The notes: a model not told the origin generated them from the sequence alone. 64,000 nucleotides of DNA from Siphonodentalium dalli (GCA_032622095.1 CP136066.1:5357784-5421783); one strand, 5' to 3'; counted from the first letter of the stretch, positions 46,476 to 56,850 are shown. Made by a program: numbers and translations.

Positions 46476-47265
46476 TTGTCAACGCAGGATAATCGTCTAG
46501 ATATACAGGTATCAATATGACCGTGTCGAATTAGCCATAGTCAAACATGTAGTCGAAGTCAAAATACCCATCCGCCAACCATGATGTGTCAAATAATCAA
46601 GGACAATCTTCTTCAAGATTATCATGGTCATGTCAAGGTAGTCAAAGTCTAAACCGTCAACGTAGTTAAATCAAGTTTTAACATGGCAGTGTCATGGTAG
46701 TCAATGTCTATCGGCAGACCAAATTGTGAAAGCGTATGCTCCCGACTTTGCATTACACATTGTTTACCCATCGGGCTGAACTCCGTAACAGAGAACAACA
46801 CGCATGGAATATAGATCACCGCATTTTGTCACTAAAATGGTACCCAGCCGGCAACAGAGTCAGAAAGGAAGTATGACCCGTGCGCGTTCTGGTAGATGTT
46901 GGTTTGCTTCAGTCTATCGATTGCGTTGCAGACTGTATCGGCACATATCGTGTCAGTTATAATACGTGTTGTGACGACCAATGACACTCTGGATGTCACA
47001 ACTCACTGCGAGTATGTGTTCCATTCCATAAACCGTACGGCTTAATGTTCCAAACTTCATAAAATCATCTGTGTTTATTAAATCAGTGCTCCAACTTTAC
47101 AATGAATTCATACGTTTGATGATGCAGCATAAATTCTTGAAGATCAAGTTTGTGAACAATTGGCCGTGGAAACAGTGTGGATATTCGCCAAATCTGTATG
47201 GTTTTAGTTGACTAATTCCCTAACTGACCATCCGTGTTAAATAGTTATCGAAGTGTCCTAGCACG
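46476..47265. other. Upstream region of the PAN/apple exon; GTCATGGTAGTCAAAG words
   Basis: TAGTCAA/GTCAATG words recur between 46,530 and 46,710 without clear register. The final several hundred bases should hold the promoter and 5'UTR of the gene starting at 47,266. No clear TATA box or initiator can be assigned. Confidence 0.4.
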
Positions 47266-47554
47266 ATGAATGAATTTAAAATTTTGAAGATAATTTGCGT
47301 GGCTGCGATAGTTCTTGAGACTGTTATATTCGTGACAGCTGCCACAAAGACTTACGAGAATGCTGACGTTATAAAATGGCTATCTGACCTAACAGCGGGC
47401 ATGGAGAACACACATTCGAGTCACAGTTTTGTTGAGTGTGGCGCCATATGTGAGCAGAAACAAGACTGTGCCTCGTTCTCGTTCAGTGACGGCGCGTGTC
47501 ACACTTCAACTGGGATAGTTCAGAAACACGAAGCAGATGTCTATGTCGACACAG
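47266..47554 (+). CDS. First coding exon of a secreted PAN/apple-like protein
   Basis: The ATG opens a frame with a signal peptide (hydrophobic residues 6-26, likely cleavage near residue 26). It continues into a Cys-containing segment with Cys58, Cys62, Cys68 and Cys78 (C-x3-C-x5-C-x9-C) around SHSFVECGAICEQKQDCASF. That spacing and the CASFSF..G.C sequence are typical of PAN/apple modules, which bind protein or carbohydrate in extracellular adhesion and immune-type proteins. A textbook splice donor (ACAG|GTGAGA) sits at 47,554/47,555, so the exon carries 96 codons plus one base and the frame running on to 47,595 is intron. Such signal-plus-PAN exons usually precede lectin-like or further extracellular domains. 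No second exon could be located before 49,700. Confidence 0.72.
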
Positions 47555-47840
47555 GTGAGAGATTAAATAAATTAATGAGAACAAGATCAGAATAGATGGA
47601 CGTGGCTAAATGGTCTCTGTTTCGGATATCCCCACCATTAACTTTCCAAATGCACGCACACTCATCCCTTTTAACCAAACCAAACTCTTGAGTAATCTTA
47701 TTTCAGGCTATTTCGGTGTGAATTTCCATCTATTGACAATTTTAATCAAGGCTATCTAGCGAAAAAAAATGAATTGCATATATCATCACATTCGATGCAT
47801 ATATAATCTGAACAGTCGTTATGTGAATACAAAAATCAAT
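47555..47840 (+). other. Presumed intron start of the PAN/apple gene
   Basis: Sequence after the GTGAGA donor. No coding similarity is visible; the intron probably continues through the AT minisatellite and beyond. Confidence 0.4.
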
Positions 47841-47847
47841 ATATTGT

Positions 47848-48160
47848 ATGTACATATTTTATACACATATTTTATATAAATATTTTATATACATATTTTA
47901 TATACATATTTTATATACATATTTTATATACATATGTTATACGCATATTTTATATACATACTGTATATACATATTTATATACATATTTCATTTTCATATT
48001 TATATACATATTTATATACATATTTATATACATATGTTATATACATATTTTATATACATATTTTATGTACATATTTTATATACATATTTTATATACATGT
48101 ATACATATTTTAAAATCACATTTGTATACAACTTTTATATAAATATTTTATACATATATT
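47848..48160. repeat. AT-rich minisatellite, TACATATTTTATA unit
   Basis: About twenty copies of a 14-15-bp unit TACATATTTTATATA with length variation. The 107-codon frame through it consists almost only of Ile, Tyr, Thr and Phe and is not a gene. Confidence 0.92.
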
Positions 48161-48467
48161 TGGGATGTTAAACATTTATTAACTATCTCATTTATCAAGA
48201 ACTGCTAAACAGTTAAACATCACACAAAAAACATATCATGAAATATCTTATTCCCGATGTTTTATGGCAGGGCGCTTCATAATTATGTGGTATTGTGTCA
48301 GTTATTTCTGTAATAACATCATATAGCATAACTATTTATTACAATTAAGAATAAAGCAGCCTAAATGAAATGAAAATTATTATTTTCAATTCCTCACATG
48401 TGGATTATATCACGTTTAGTTGTACACAGTCAGTGGTAATGTAATTGAATTAACTTGTATGAAATAT

Positions 48468-48500
48468 ACTAGCTGTGCTACCCGGCTTTGCTTTGGTAAA
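48468..48500 (+). repeat. Possible transposon terminus, AGCTGTGCTACCCGGCTTTG
   Basis: ACTAGCTGTGCTACCCGGCTTTGC is very close to a word I remember as widely dispersed in invertebrate genomes (CTAGCTGTRCTACCCGGC), marking the end of a transposon family. I cannot assign the family and found no matching terminus nearby. The rest of 48,160-49,690 shows no gene. Confidence 0.3.
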
Positions 48501-48821
48501 GACTGGGTAAACTAATAGTGTTCCATCAAGTCATTTAAATTAATTATAAGACACATGGATTAAACAGCACATATTGCTTGACACTCTCCGGATAAAGGTA
48601 CATCTATAATTTAAGCTGACAATGAGCGTTTTTTATTGCTAGCGTGCCTTTCTAATTCATCTGATGTCAATGGTACATATCACGTGACATTACCATGCTA
48701 CCATGTATCAGTTTTCAAAAATATTCTGAACTGATAATAAACGCTCTTTATGTATCATCTATGTTAATGTAATTTATTAGAGGTCAACGGCACCAATCTG
48801 ATACTGTAATCTTCATGTAAC

Positions 48822-48822
48822 G

Positions 48823-48878
<56 letters not shown>

Positions 48879-48881
48879 TAT
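48822..48881. repeat. (TA)n microsatellite followed by (CA)n
   Basis: About 22 TA dinucleotides followed by CACACACATA. A simple sequence repeat. Confidence 0.95.
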
Positions 48882-49690
48882 GTGTGTTAAAGTGTTGCGG
48901 ACTTTTAAATTTAAATAGTTTTGTATTCATATTGTTTTACTCGTGTTCACGGCATGCGCCTGTGATTCCGTAACATTCCTCGGGTCAATTTATTTCTGTG
49001 TATCAATTTCCAAAGGACCTATCGGTTGAGAAACTGTACAAGTATAGAATGTGAACTTACAATTCCAATTGATTTTGATCGGGTGTTTTTAAAAGTATGT
49101 ATCAATTAATCAAATGCCAAACAGATTTTCTGAAAATCCATTAATCAAATGCCCGACAGATTTTCTAAAAATCAATTCTGAAATATATGTAATATCAGAC
49201 AAAACCTGCGTATGGGCTAAGTGGGGATCGAATGTGTTAATTTAATTTTAAATAACTATTTATTACACACGACGTCGATCTCACATTCGAATTGATATTT
49301 ATCGTTCACATTTGATTTTAACTCATCCTGAGGTTCAACAAATCCATAGACCGGGAATTCAACTGTATGATGAACCTTTGCCACATCCGTAGTGTCCAAT
49401 TATATCCGTTCAAATCGAAGACGCTGTTGCATTCGACAAAGGCAGTGACCGACCTGAGTTTGTATGAGTTACTATTTGTCAACTTGTTGGAAATTATGAA
49501 GGAAATGGCAACGATCAGCGCAAATAAGAAAGGTCGTATCTCCAACTGGTTATGTGTCTCACGGAGATACCCATTGAAATAACGATGCAACGTCGGAAAT
49601 ATTGACATTACGTCATTATCAATAATTGTTGCAACCTTGCGGTAGTGTTATGTATTTGAGTTCGTGCGGTATAAATAAGAACGAAATATC
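48882..49690. other. Non-coding sequence, nothing recognised
   Basis: A short direct duplication (ATTAATCAAATGCC.AACAGATTTTCTRAAAATC) spans about 49,103-49,172. Opposed frames at 49,318-49,608 and 49,367-49,582 have no recognisable similarity. Confidence 0.5.
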
Positions 49691-49726
49691 ACCTGCCAGA
49701 TATTTCCGATTTCAATAACCGTGTAG
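49686..49726 (+). repeat. Short segment repeated at 54,888-54,944
   Basis: ATCACCTG then GCCAGATATTTCCGATTTCA and ATAACCGTGTA is shared with 54,888-54,944, where 11 extra bases split the two parts. At 54.9 kb the segment lies in the open frame ahead of the polymerase fragment, so this is likely a scrap of the same Polinton-derived sequence. Confidence 0.7.
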
Positions 49727-50139
49727 GGTTTGCGTCGTAAACTCATGTGAATATTCCCGCCATGTGCATCTCCATAACAATATGCAGGTTGTGAACAACA
49801 ATGTTCGGATTATCAGAGGATTATACGATTATCTCAAATTCTCAACCCACGTTATAACATGGTTTTTTAATGTGATGATACGGACAACTCACATAGTGGT
49901 GTTGTTAGTGCATGTAGTACGCAACATCCTATAAGTATTGTAATATTGAACTTGATGATCACATTCGTGGTTGCTCCATTATGTGTCACGTACGATGATA
50001 TTAGGAATTACGTGTGTGTTTACCATGGTTACCAAAGTAAGTTTCAATTATGCCTTTTACATTTTGCATAATATATTTGTTGTTCAATGGGACATATCCG
50101 GCTATCGAAACAAATACAGTTCTATGGGCGTGGGTGATC

Positions 50140-51136
50140 ACCTCTGTTGCTCCACATCCAAGAAATCCTGTGATAGTTGTGATCACATCGTAGTGGTTAG
50201 CATTAACATACAAATGAACAACTTTACTTTCTGTTCTTACTGGTGGTGGTTGGAAAAGCAGACCTTCGTCAGAAAATTGACCATGTATTTTGACGACATA
50301 GCCCGGGTACAGTTGTTCTTGTATGATTTTATATTCATCCAGTCCACAACTACCATCATGAGGAATACCAGCTTTATCAAGCAATATTTTTGCAGCTACA
50401 CACCGAGGAGCGCTCATTGGTTTTCTTATTCGTTGCCATTGAAGTTTCCATTCAATGGTATCGTTTTTGTTCGCATTGAACATACCTACAACGAAAGCCC
50501 TCGCAAACCACATGTTATCTTCTGTATTCTGAATCAGACGAATGCTTTTCTTCACTGTTTTCATGTTGTATTTATCAACAAATGCTCCATAATGTAATGT
50601 ATGTCTTACTGTCCCCACAGGCATGATTGTGCGTAACAGTTGTGACAAATGCCATCTGCCCATCATGGATTTTGAATTTTTTATTTGACTGTGCAACTTT
50701 CTCTATGTGATCCAGCAATAATTGGCCAGTCATATTATCTGATTCTGTAAACGGAACGTAAATTCCTAAATCTAACTCTGGGTGATAGATGGACATTCTA
50801 ACCTGATCTCTTCGTCCTGCACACATTCATTTTTCAAACTGTTCACCAGATCTTCGAAAATTCTGTGAACATCTTGAATTGGTTGTTTAAATTCTTTAAC
50901 TGTAAATCCTAATTTATTTGACACAGTTTTGAATCTTCTCGAATATTTATCTGTTAAATTAAATTCTTGATGGTGTAATATTTATCCTCATCGAGTCTAA
51001 ATCCTTTTCTGCTCCATCGCTCACTTTCGCTATCGAAATGACGGTTTGGCGAAAATCTGGTCCCTTTTATGCTTACATACGGACATGCACAGTCATCGCC
51101 GTGCAGCAGCATAAAAGCGACGCGATTTTTCATCAT
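50140..51136 (-). pseudogene. Polinton family B DNA polymerase, N-terminal region, decayed
   Basis: Reading leftward, four open stretches in shifting frames (51,136-50,954; about 50,965-50,810; 50,826-50,575; about 50,610-50,150) follow the order of the N-terminal part of protein-primed family B polymerases of Polinton/Maverick elements. Landmarks are a DQVR..IYHPELD segment, an IEKVAQSNKKF segment, the conserved NTEDNMWFARA block with AGIPHDG.CGL after it, and HYDVITTITGFLG. After that motif, where a zinc-ribbon should follow, similarity ends abruptly at about 50,150. At least three frameshifts and a stop at 50,954 show it is non-functional. The exonuclease and polymerase domains are absent on this strand. 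In intact elements the enzyme replicates the transposon from a terminal protein. The 208-codon plus-strand frame at 49,971-50,597 is its antisense. Confidence 0.85.
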
Positions 51137-51180
51137 TCCGTCATTTCACTCATGATTGAGTAACTCACCGGTCGCTCACG

Positions 51181-51623
51181 ATGGACCCACGATTACAGAG
51201 TAACAATATACAGTATTTGCGAAATACACATTAGCTGTGTTAAATAATACAAAGCGGACACCACCATGTGGTAACTGTTTCAGATGTAACTCTAGTTCAC
51301 ATTGGGTTTTTCAATGTGATGTTGCTTCGAAAAAGAAACAGATGCACGAATCATTAATGATGATGGGTGCTGTTCATCCCGTGAATCCGAGTTGGACATA
51401 CACATCGGAAAATAATTATCAATTCATGCAAGGAGATGTTACAGATGTTGATGATTGTATACAAACAGGAGCATCAACTGTCGAAATCGCGGCTGTGAAC
51501 CCTGAGAACGACAATCAAGACATATCAACCGAAGCATTAAATGATGAAATCACCATTCTAAACAAAGATGAATCGCAGCTGGAAGTGATAAACGCTGTAG
51601 CTGAAGCCGATATCTCTACATAA
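51181..51623 (+). pseudogene. CCHC zinc-knuckle frame, Polinton-associated, frameshifted
   Basis: An ATG at 51,181 opens a 17-codon frame ended by TAG. A second frame, open from about 51,235 to 51,623 without an early ATG, follows at once and encodes CFRCNSSSHWVFQC, an exact C-x2-C-x4-H-x4-C zinc knuckle. The rest of the frame is acidic (rich in Asp, Glu, Asn). The two frames probably were one gene separated by a one-base indel. Zinc knuckles bind single-stranded nucleic acid. The gene starts back to back with the polymerase (51,136, minus) and runs toward the minus-strand gene ending at 51,774. I do not recognise it as a standard Polinton gene. Confidence 0.5.
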
Positions 51624-51735
51624 TATTCGCAAAAGAAATTACCAACCGGAAAGAGATAAGCGTAACATTAAAAAAACGATAAATTATTTATCATTATTTT
51701 TCTTTCATACCCCCGAAAAAGCTAATGCTATTGGA

Positions 51736-51751
51736 GGCCCTGAAAAGGGCC
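51736..51751 (-). promoter_or_regulatory. Histone-mRNA-type 3' stem-loop
   Basis: On the minus strand the 16-mer GGCCCTTTTCAGGGCC forms a 6-bp stem (GGCCCU/AGGGCC) closed by a UUUC loop, the exact architecture of metazoan replication-dependent histone 3' ends, including GG at the stem base and a U-A top pair. It lies 22 nt after the stop codon of the minus-strand gene (51,774). About 29 nt further is a purine-rich GAAAGAAAAA (around 51,696-51,706) resembling a U7-binding downstream element. In histone mRNAs SLBP binds this loop and U7 snRNP directs cleavage without polyadenylation. No histone coding sequence is nearby. Confidence 0.6.
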
Positions 51752-51773
51752 GTTTAAAAGAAAACATTTAAAA

Positions 51774-52194
51774 TCACTTCTTTTGTTTCTTCATCGCTAT
51801 TACATCTTTTCCTTGCGATTCAAATGTCGGTCGCTTCGCTAGTTCTTTCTGAAATTCTTTTTAGGTTTTAGATTGATTGTACATTCGACCGATCTTTGTC
51901 CCAGCTGCGTTCTCATTTCCTTGATTTCTTGATAAATATTCCGCAAATGATTTGACAGTTCTTCCCATTGTGAACGGTTGATAACTTGGTATACAACAGA
52001 TTGAATCGCTTGTTGTTGCGCTCTTACCGATGTATTGTAGATTTGTTGCTGATCGATTCGCGGTAAGCATATGTATGTGCAGTCTGCTGCTCTCCCCGTG
52101 GTGTAACATTCACTGCATACAATGAAGACGGTTGTTCTGATATAGAAGCGTCGTACTGTACATCAATGGTGTTACATTATGTTACATGATCCAT
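51774..52194 (-). pseudogene. Small Polinton-associated gene, coiled-coil type, decayed
   Basis: An ATG at 52,194 and a TGA at 51,774-51,776 bound about 140 codons on the minus strand, interrupted by an early in-frame TAA (codon 6) and about two frameshifts. Recognisable stretches are TIDVQYDASISEQPSSLYAV near the start, a Gln-rich middle, a long amphipathic helix (WEELSNHLRNIYQEIKEMR) and a basic end (KKQKK). Composition suggests a small structural or coiled-coil protein. It is convergent with the zinc-knuckle gene. The reading at 51,861-52,109 in another frame is not the gene. The histone-type stem-loop directly follows its stop. Confidence 0.5.
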
Positions 52195-52730
52195 GTTAAA
52201 AGTCAGTCACGTAAAACGATAACGTCACCGAAGATCACAAATATATAAAACGCGCGGGCGTCGTTGACGACGTAACGGTGTGTTACCCCAAAAATCGCTG
52301 AACGTCATTTTAGTTGTGTTTCTTTTTTGACAATAAATCCTCATATTTCTGTAAATAAAACACAGATTTGATTCGAGAAAGTTTCATTTGTACCGCATTA
52401 CCATTATCAATACAAATATAACATAATTTACCATAAAAAACCTCTTACATAAGACTGTACATTTCGCAATGCTATCGTCTTCGAACATATATTCGAAGAC
52501 TTTCGCTTTTGTTAAAACTCCACTGGTAATGTAAAATATTTCGCTAACTTACCTATGTCTCGGGTTTTCTTCTATATCCAGTGAGTACAGCGAAGGGGGA
52601 CGCCCTTCGCCTACCACACTGTCCTTAGAAGCCGAGAACTCGGAATATTCGCGAACTGTGTAACTTTACTGTCAAAATAGTTGTGAACCTCCTTGACTAA
52701 GACCCTGGCTCGTGAGGAATCTGGTCCACC
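52195..52730. other. Spacer with TATA-like and CRE-like words
   Basis: ATATATAAAACG lies at 52,241-52,252 and the palindromic CGTCGTTGACGACG at about 52,259-52,272, upstream of the minus-strand gene. The TATA-like word is better oriented for the plus strand, so its role is unclear. CTTCGAACATATATTCGAAG at 52,478-52,498 is a short palindrome. No gene is visible. Confidence 0.35.
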
Positions 52731-53540
52731 CCAGGCTTGCGGTCACCCCGTGCCACCCCTGTAATCGATGTCACTCTGGGCCACTCCTGGACAATCTGGT
52801 CCTGTCACTATGGGGCACCCCTGCCATCGATGTCACTCTGGGGCATGCCGAGTAACAGTCGAGGAGAGGCGGTACCCTCCTCGACCGGCACTCTGGGTCA
52901 CCCCTTCCCTCGATGTGGACACTCTGGTCATGTCACTCTATGGGGCACCACATGCCCTCGATTTAACTATGGGGCATGCCACAGAGTGACAGTCGAGGAG
53001 GCCACCCTAGGCTCGTGATCACTCTGTGCTACCCCTGCCCTATATGTCATTATGGGGCATGCCGCATAGTGACAGACGAGGAGGAGGCATTACAGAGGCA
53101 GTACCTCTCACGCTGGCCCTGTCACTCTGGGGCACCCCTGCCCTCGATGTCACTCTGGGGCATGCCGAATAGTGACCGTGCCCCTCCTCGGCTGTCGCTC
53201 TGGGGCACCCCCTGGCATCGATGCCACTCTGGGCCAATCTGGACACACTGGACCGTGTCCTCGATGTAACTCTTGGGCGTTCCCCAGAGTGACAGTTGAG
53301 GAGGTGGCGGTATCCCTCCTCGACTGTCACTCTGTGGCATTCCCTGCTCTCGATGTCACTCTGGGGCATACATGCCCTCGATGTCATTCTAGGGCACCGT
53401 AGCTCGACTGACACTCTGGGCCACTCTCCTCGGCGGCCAATATGGAACACCCCGTAGCTCGACTGACATTCTGGAGTATGGCCCAGAGTGACCGTCGAAC
53501 TACGGGGTGGGCCAGAGTGCCCGCCCTTACTACTCACGGC
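52731..53540. repeat. GC-rich minisatellite, CACTCTGGGGCAY blocks
   Basis: CCCTCGATGTCACTCTGGGG and GCATGCC/GCACCCCTG blocks alternate with GTGACAGTCGAGGAGG and CCTCCTCGACTGTCACTCTG, giving both direct and inverted repetition over 0.8 kb. It is far more GC-rich than its surroundings. Frames on both strands (52,737-53,018; 53,040-53,543; 53,172-53,402 and others) arise from the repeat. It separates the two groups of Polinton remains. Confidence 0.9.
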
Positions 53541-54826
53541 CAATTTGAAACTATACCTTATACGATACTTGTTGCACTACCGGTATTTTATCAGAATTAT
53601 TATTGAAATTTAACGATTCTACAAATGACCGATCATAGCTATCCAATGTATTTAGTAGCTATCCATGTATTTAGGAGTTTGTCCCTTTAATTGTGAACGA
53701 ATAGTCCTAATTTGTTTGTATCTTCTTTTTCCGTTTTCATCGAAGATAAACAAGATAATTTCTTATATTTCGCCCATAATGATTCATGAAGAGATGCTAT
53801 GAGGTGTTAATATTTCGGTAAATTGTAAAATCTGAGACAGATTTAAGAAATGTACTGTAAATGAAAATGTGACGGAAGCAGACACACACATTCTGTGAGA
53901 ATTTACACCAATATTCGATATAACATAATAAATAATGCATGTCTTGTCGTTTAGCTATGTTAAAATAGTGGTCCTCTAGCAGGAATAGTCCACTCGCCTG
54001 CGCCTTAGCATCATTAACAATGAGTTGTTGAGAATATAAATTGTCGCAAAATCAATGGACATCTTCAGAGGGTAATACAACGAGACTTGAATTCTCAATT
54101 GAAGAGGGTAGCTCCACTGTAAAGACAGTTGATGAGGGTTAGTGCCAAGGCTACATCCACGTGAAGAGGGAGACTGGGTGGTCAGACAACATTCACGGAA
54201 CTGGTTGTCGCATCGATTCAGCACACTCACGTCAGAGTTGAGCACGCCATGTGGAAGACTACGTCATTGTTTCGAAAAGCATTGTAGTCAAATATCAATA
54301 CACAATACAACTTTTGATATCGCATTTCGTACTACTTGCTACATATATGTGTCTGTTTGCGTATGACTCTTGGCATTAATATATTCACCGCCATCGTTAT
54401 CATTTGCTCCTTCAATACCGGCGTCTGACAAGGTTACATCTGTCCGATACAGAGGATTTCTTTTATTGTTTAAGGACAGATGCATAGCCTGACAAGCAAC
54501 TTAAAATCTCGCTCTGCCTCTGGCTCATGCAGCTGATATATATATTTTAAAGTGAGAATACTTATTCAGTATAGCATCAAGAACAGAGGCGCACCTAGCC
54601 ATTTCTTAAACAAATGTGTATCTTCACCCAATCGACTATCAATTACACTTTTAGCTAGACGTTGGAAGATATATATGCATGGTATGGGTTTAGATACGAC
54701 AGCGTCCAATTTTTATGTTTTCAAAGCGAGAGATAACTCTAATATGCCCGTTATTACGATGAGGAAATAACGGGCATTATCTAAAGATTTACACCAAAGA
54801 CACAAACTTCGCAGAACGTATAAGAA
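53541..54826. other. Non-coding sequence, one 12-bp hairpin
   Basis: ATGCCCGTTATT (54,742) and AATAACGGGCAT (54,766) form a 12-bp stem with a 10-nt loop. Opposed frames at 53,976-54,366 and the frame at 54,552-54,770 have no recognisable similarity. The left end of the plus-strand Polinton remains could lie here, but no terminal inverted repeat was found. Confidence 0.5.
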
Positions 54827-55066
54827 ATGATAAACTCATGGCGTGTGGGCTTTGGGGAGGCGGATGGCACTGTACAACAAGTCAGCCCAAAAAATCACCT
54901 GTCGTATTTAATGCCAGATATTTCCGATTTCAATAACCGTGTATTTAAATGTTCGGGATTACTTTGTTATGAGGAATTCATTGGCCACGTCCATTGTTTG
55001 TATAAAAAGGGCCAAAGTACTATTTTAGGGCACAACCCAATTCTTGTGTTCAGCTCTATTTTCTGA
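54827..55066 (+). pseudogene. Open frame ahead of the polymerase fragment, unknown
   Basis: A 79-codon frame whose LSYLMPDISDFNNRVFKCSG part is encoded by the segment shared with 49,686-49,726. Two Cys/His pairs (KCSGLLC, GHVHC) could belong to a metal-binding module. It may be part of the degenerate polymerase N-terminal zinc region, but I cannot show this. Confidence 0.3.
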
Positions 55067-55125
55067 CATTTTGGCGACATTCAGAAGTCAGCCATGCTTT
55101 GAAAATTTCACCGAGGCAAAGCTAA

Positions 55126-55377
55126 TCCGTTTGTGATTTGATATATTTGTGTGAAAAGTGTGGGGTGGAAATCATCAGAAGAAAGGAAAATAGGCATATT
55201 TGCACCAGAAAGAAGATGTGTAAATACTGCAAGAAAATTGTTGAACCAGACCACAGATGCCACATTCAGCAATATGAAAAGATAGAATCACAGAAAGAAG
55301 CGAAGGTACCATTCATATTTTTTTATTTTGAATGTCAACAAAATTGTGGTGTGCATGTACCAAATTGTTGGAATTAA
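55126..55377 (+). pseudogene. Polinton DNA polymerase zinc fingers and exonuclease start
   Basis: The frame encodes CEKCG, then NRHICTRKKMCKYC and DHRCHI, a chain of Cys/His pairs as in the zinc region of Polinton family B polymerases. It is followed by FIFFYFECQQ and GVHVPN, the position of the first exonuclease motif (usually FFDFE). The catalytic Asp of that motif is replaced by Tyr. The frame ends at a stop at 55,375 and no later exonuclease or polymerase motifs follow. This is the domain that should come right after the N-terminal part found at 50.1-51.1 kb, but here it is on the opposite strand. Confidence 0.75.
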
Positions 55378-55379
55378 GC

Positions 55380-55990
55380 GCTTAAAGAATTGGGAAGTAA
55401 TCAGTGAAGAACAAACAGAAACATTTCGATCAGTGTTCAACAAACGACTTGTGGTCAAATTCAACACCGTTCCTTATGGATGCAATTAATGTGCTACCAG
55501 CAGAAATACTTCAGAAAATTTATAAAAACTTAGTTGAAATATCAACAATAAATCAAGAAATCAAAAGAGAACTACAATACAGTTGGTTTTTAAGAGAAAG
55601 CAGAATAATAAAGCTGGAAATGTTGGAAGGTATCCCTGAGGGGACGGATCGATTGGAATCTTTGATTGAGAGATCTGAATTAGAAATCTATTTCTTACTG
55701 GATATATTGGATCAACTGTTTTCAGATTGCTGTATATTTCGCGGTATTCCTAAAAAACAAAATACATGAAATTTGTCAATTTATTGCAGATAACTTTGTC
55801 CGATTTGCTCAATATCAAGACTGGAACCTCAATGAAAGAACTTTGATATTCGAAGATCAAACAGTAATATATCGATACATAATTCTCCGAGAACCATGTA
55901 CAGTTTCCTTAATTGAAAGGTTACTTAATGAAAAGGTGGTCTTGGATTACATTGTAAATGCCACTAGACCTTTTTCAGACTTAGATAGTG
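55380..55990 (+). pseudogene. Open frames of unknown identity inside the Polinton remains
   Basis: A 121-codon frame (55,404-55,769) contains MDAINVLPAEILQKIYKNLV, which superficially resembles the start of an F-box (LP.EI...I...L), followed by charged helices. Another open stretch without ATG covers about 55,798-56,010 (RFAQYQDWNLNERTLIFEDQ). A frame overlapping the first (55,377-55,498) is also protein-like (KNWEVISEEQTETFRSVFNK). Protein-like composition and order suggest one or two decayed genes between the polymerase and the ATPase. I cannot name them. Confidence 0.4.
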
Positions 55991-56074
55991 ATCTCATTTG
56001 GACATTCGGTTAATTTGGAGTTATGGTGATTTTTCACTTGAGATAAAAAAAAGGTTGATGCTGATTAATTATAA

Positions 56075-56686
56075 TCAGTCTTACATTATCTGTCTCAGAG
56101 TGAAGATGGAAGAGTCGTTATTCTTCAAACACCATGTAATATTTTCATATCAGGGCCGAGCGGTTGTGGAAAAACAGAACATGTTAAACACGTTATTGAA
56201 TACAAAGATGACTTATTCAAATCTGTTCCACACAATGTGGTTTGCTGCTACAAGGAATGGCAAAATACATATAGTCAGATGCAAGAAATTAACAATATTC
56301 TATTTATAAAGGGGGTATCCGACGATGACAATGAACTAGTTGTTGACACAGAATTACCACACCTCATCGTGTTTGATGATATCTTTGGTGTTAAAGATGA
56401 AGAAAAAATTATGTTATGGACTACGAGGAAAGGACATCACAGAAATACATCTGTTATTTACATAACCCAAAACATGTTTCAGAAATTGAAAGCTAGTAGA
56501 ACTTTGAGTTTGAATTCACACTAAATGGTTTTATTTCAAAGTGTGCGTGATAAAGGTCAAATAAAAATTCTTGCATCTCAAATGCAATTACCTCACTTGA
56601 TGCAGGCATATGCTGATGCAACGTCAACCAATCATGGTTATTACTGCTCGATTTTCACCCAAAACAGAGAAGTCATTGACACTTAG
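56075..56686 (+). pseudogene. Polinton genome-packaging ATPase, decayed
   Basis: In one frame from about 56,075 to a TAG at 56,684 the sequence shows Walker A GPSGCGKT (56,153-56,176), a VVCCYKEWQ segment, Walker B-like LPHLIVFDDIF, a GHHRNTSVIYITQN segment and a MQLPHLMQAYADAT block. These are the landmarks of the FtsK/HerA-type ATPase of Polintons, related to viral packaging motors. A TAA at 56,522 interrupts the frame where Tyr is usual, and an upstream TAA at 56,072 and a frameshift remove the start. Frames at 55,998-56,309 and 56,237-56,524 are parts or shifts of it. Not functional. Confidence 0.88.
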
Positions 56687-56850
56687 AACAGATATTTTCC
56701 ATTGATGGTTCACAAATGATGATCGATGTGCGGTAATATATGCAGAAGTATAAAATATATGTATCAAAAAGACATTTTCATTTACAATTATAGAGTCACA
56801 CGAACAATCTTAAGTGTTGTTTTTCAAATATAGCTAAATTAATAATTGAT

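Noticed and set aside
47848-48171. 107-codon frame rich in Ile, Tyr and Phe
   Set aside because: It reads through an AT-rich minisatellite; composition and periodicity explain it fully.
49971-50597. 208-codon plus-strand frame, the longest in the window
   Set aside because: It lies antisense to the recognisable Polinton polymerase region on the minus strand and has no similarity of its own.
51736-51751. Bacterial-type terminator or a histone gene fragment
   Set aside because: The loop and stem match the histone mRNA element rather than a GC hairpin with T-tract, and no histone coding sequence is present on either strand nearby.
52737-53543. Several overlapping frames of 70-170 codons on both strands
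   Set aside because: They all run through the GC-rich satellite, which lacks stops by composition.
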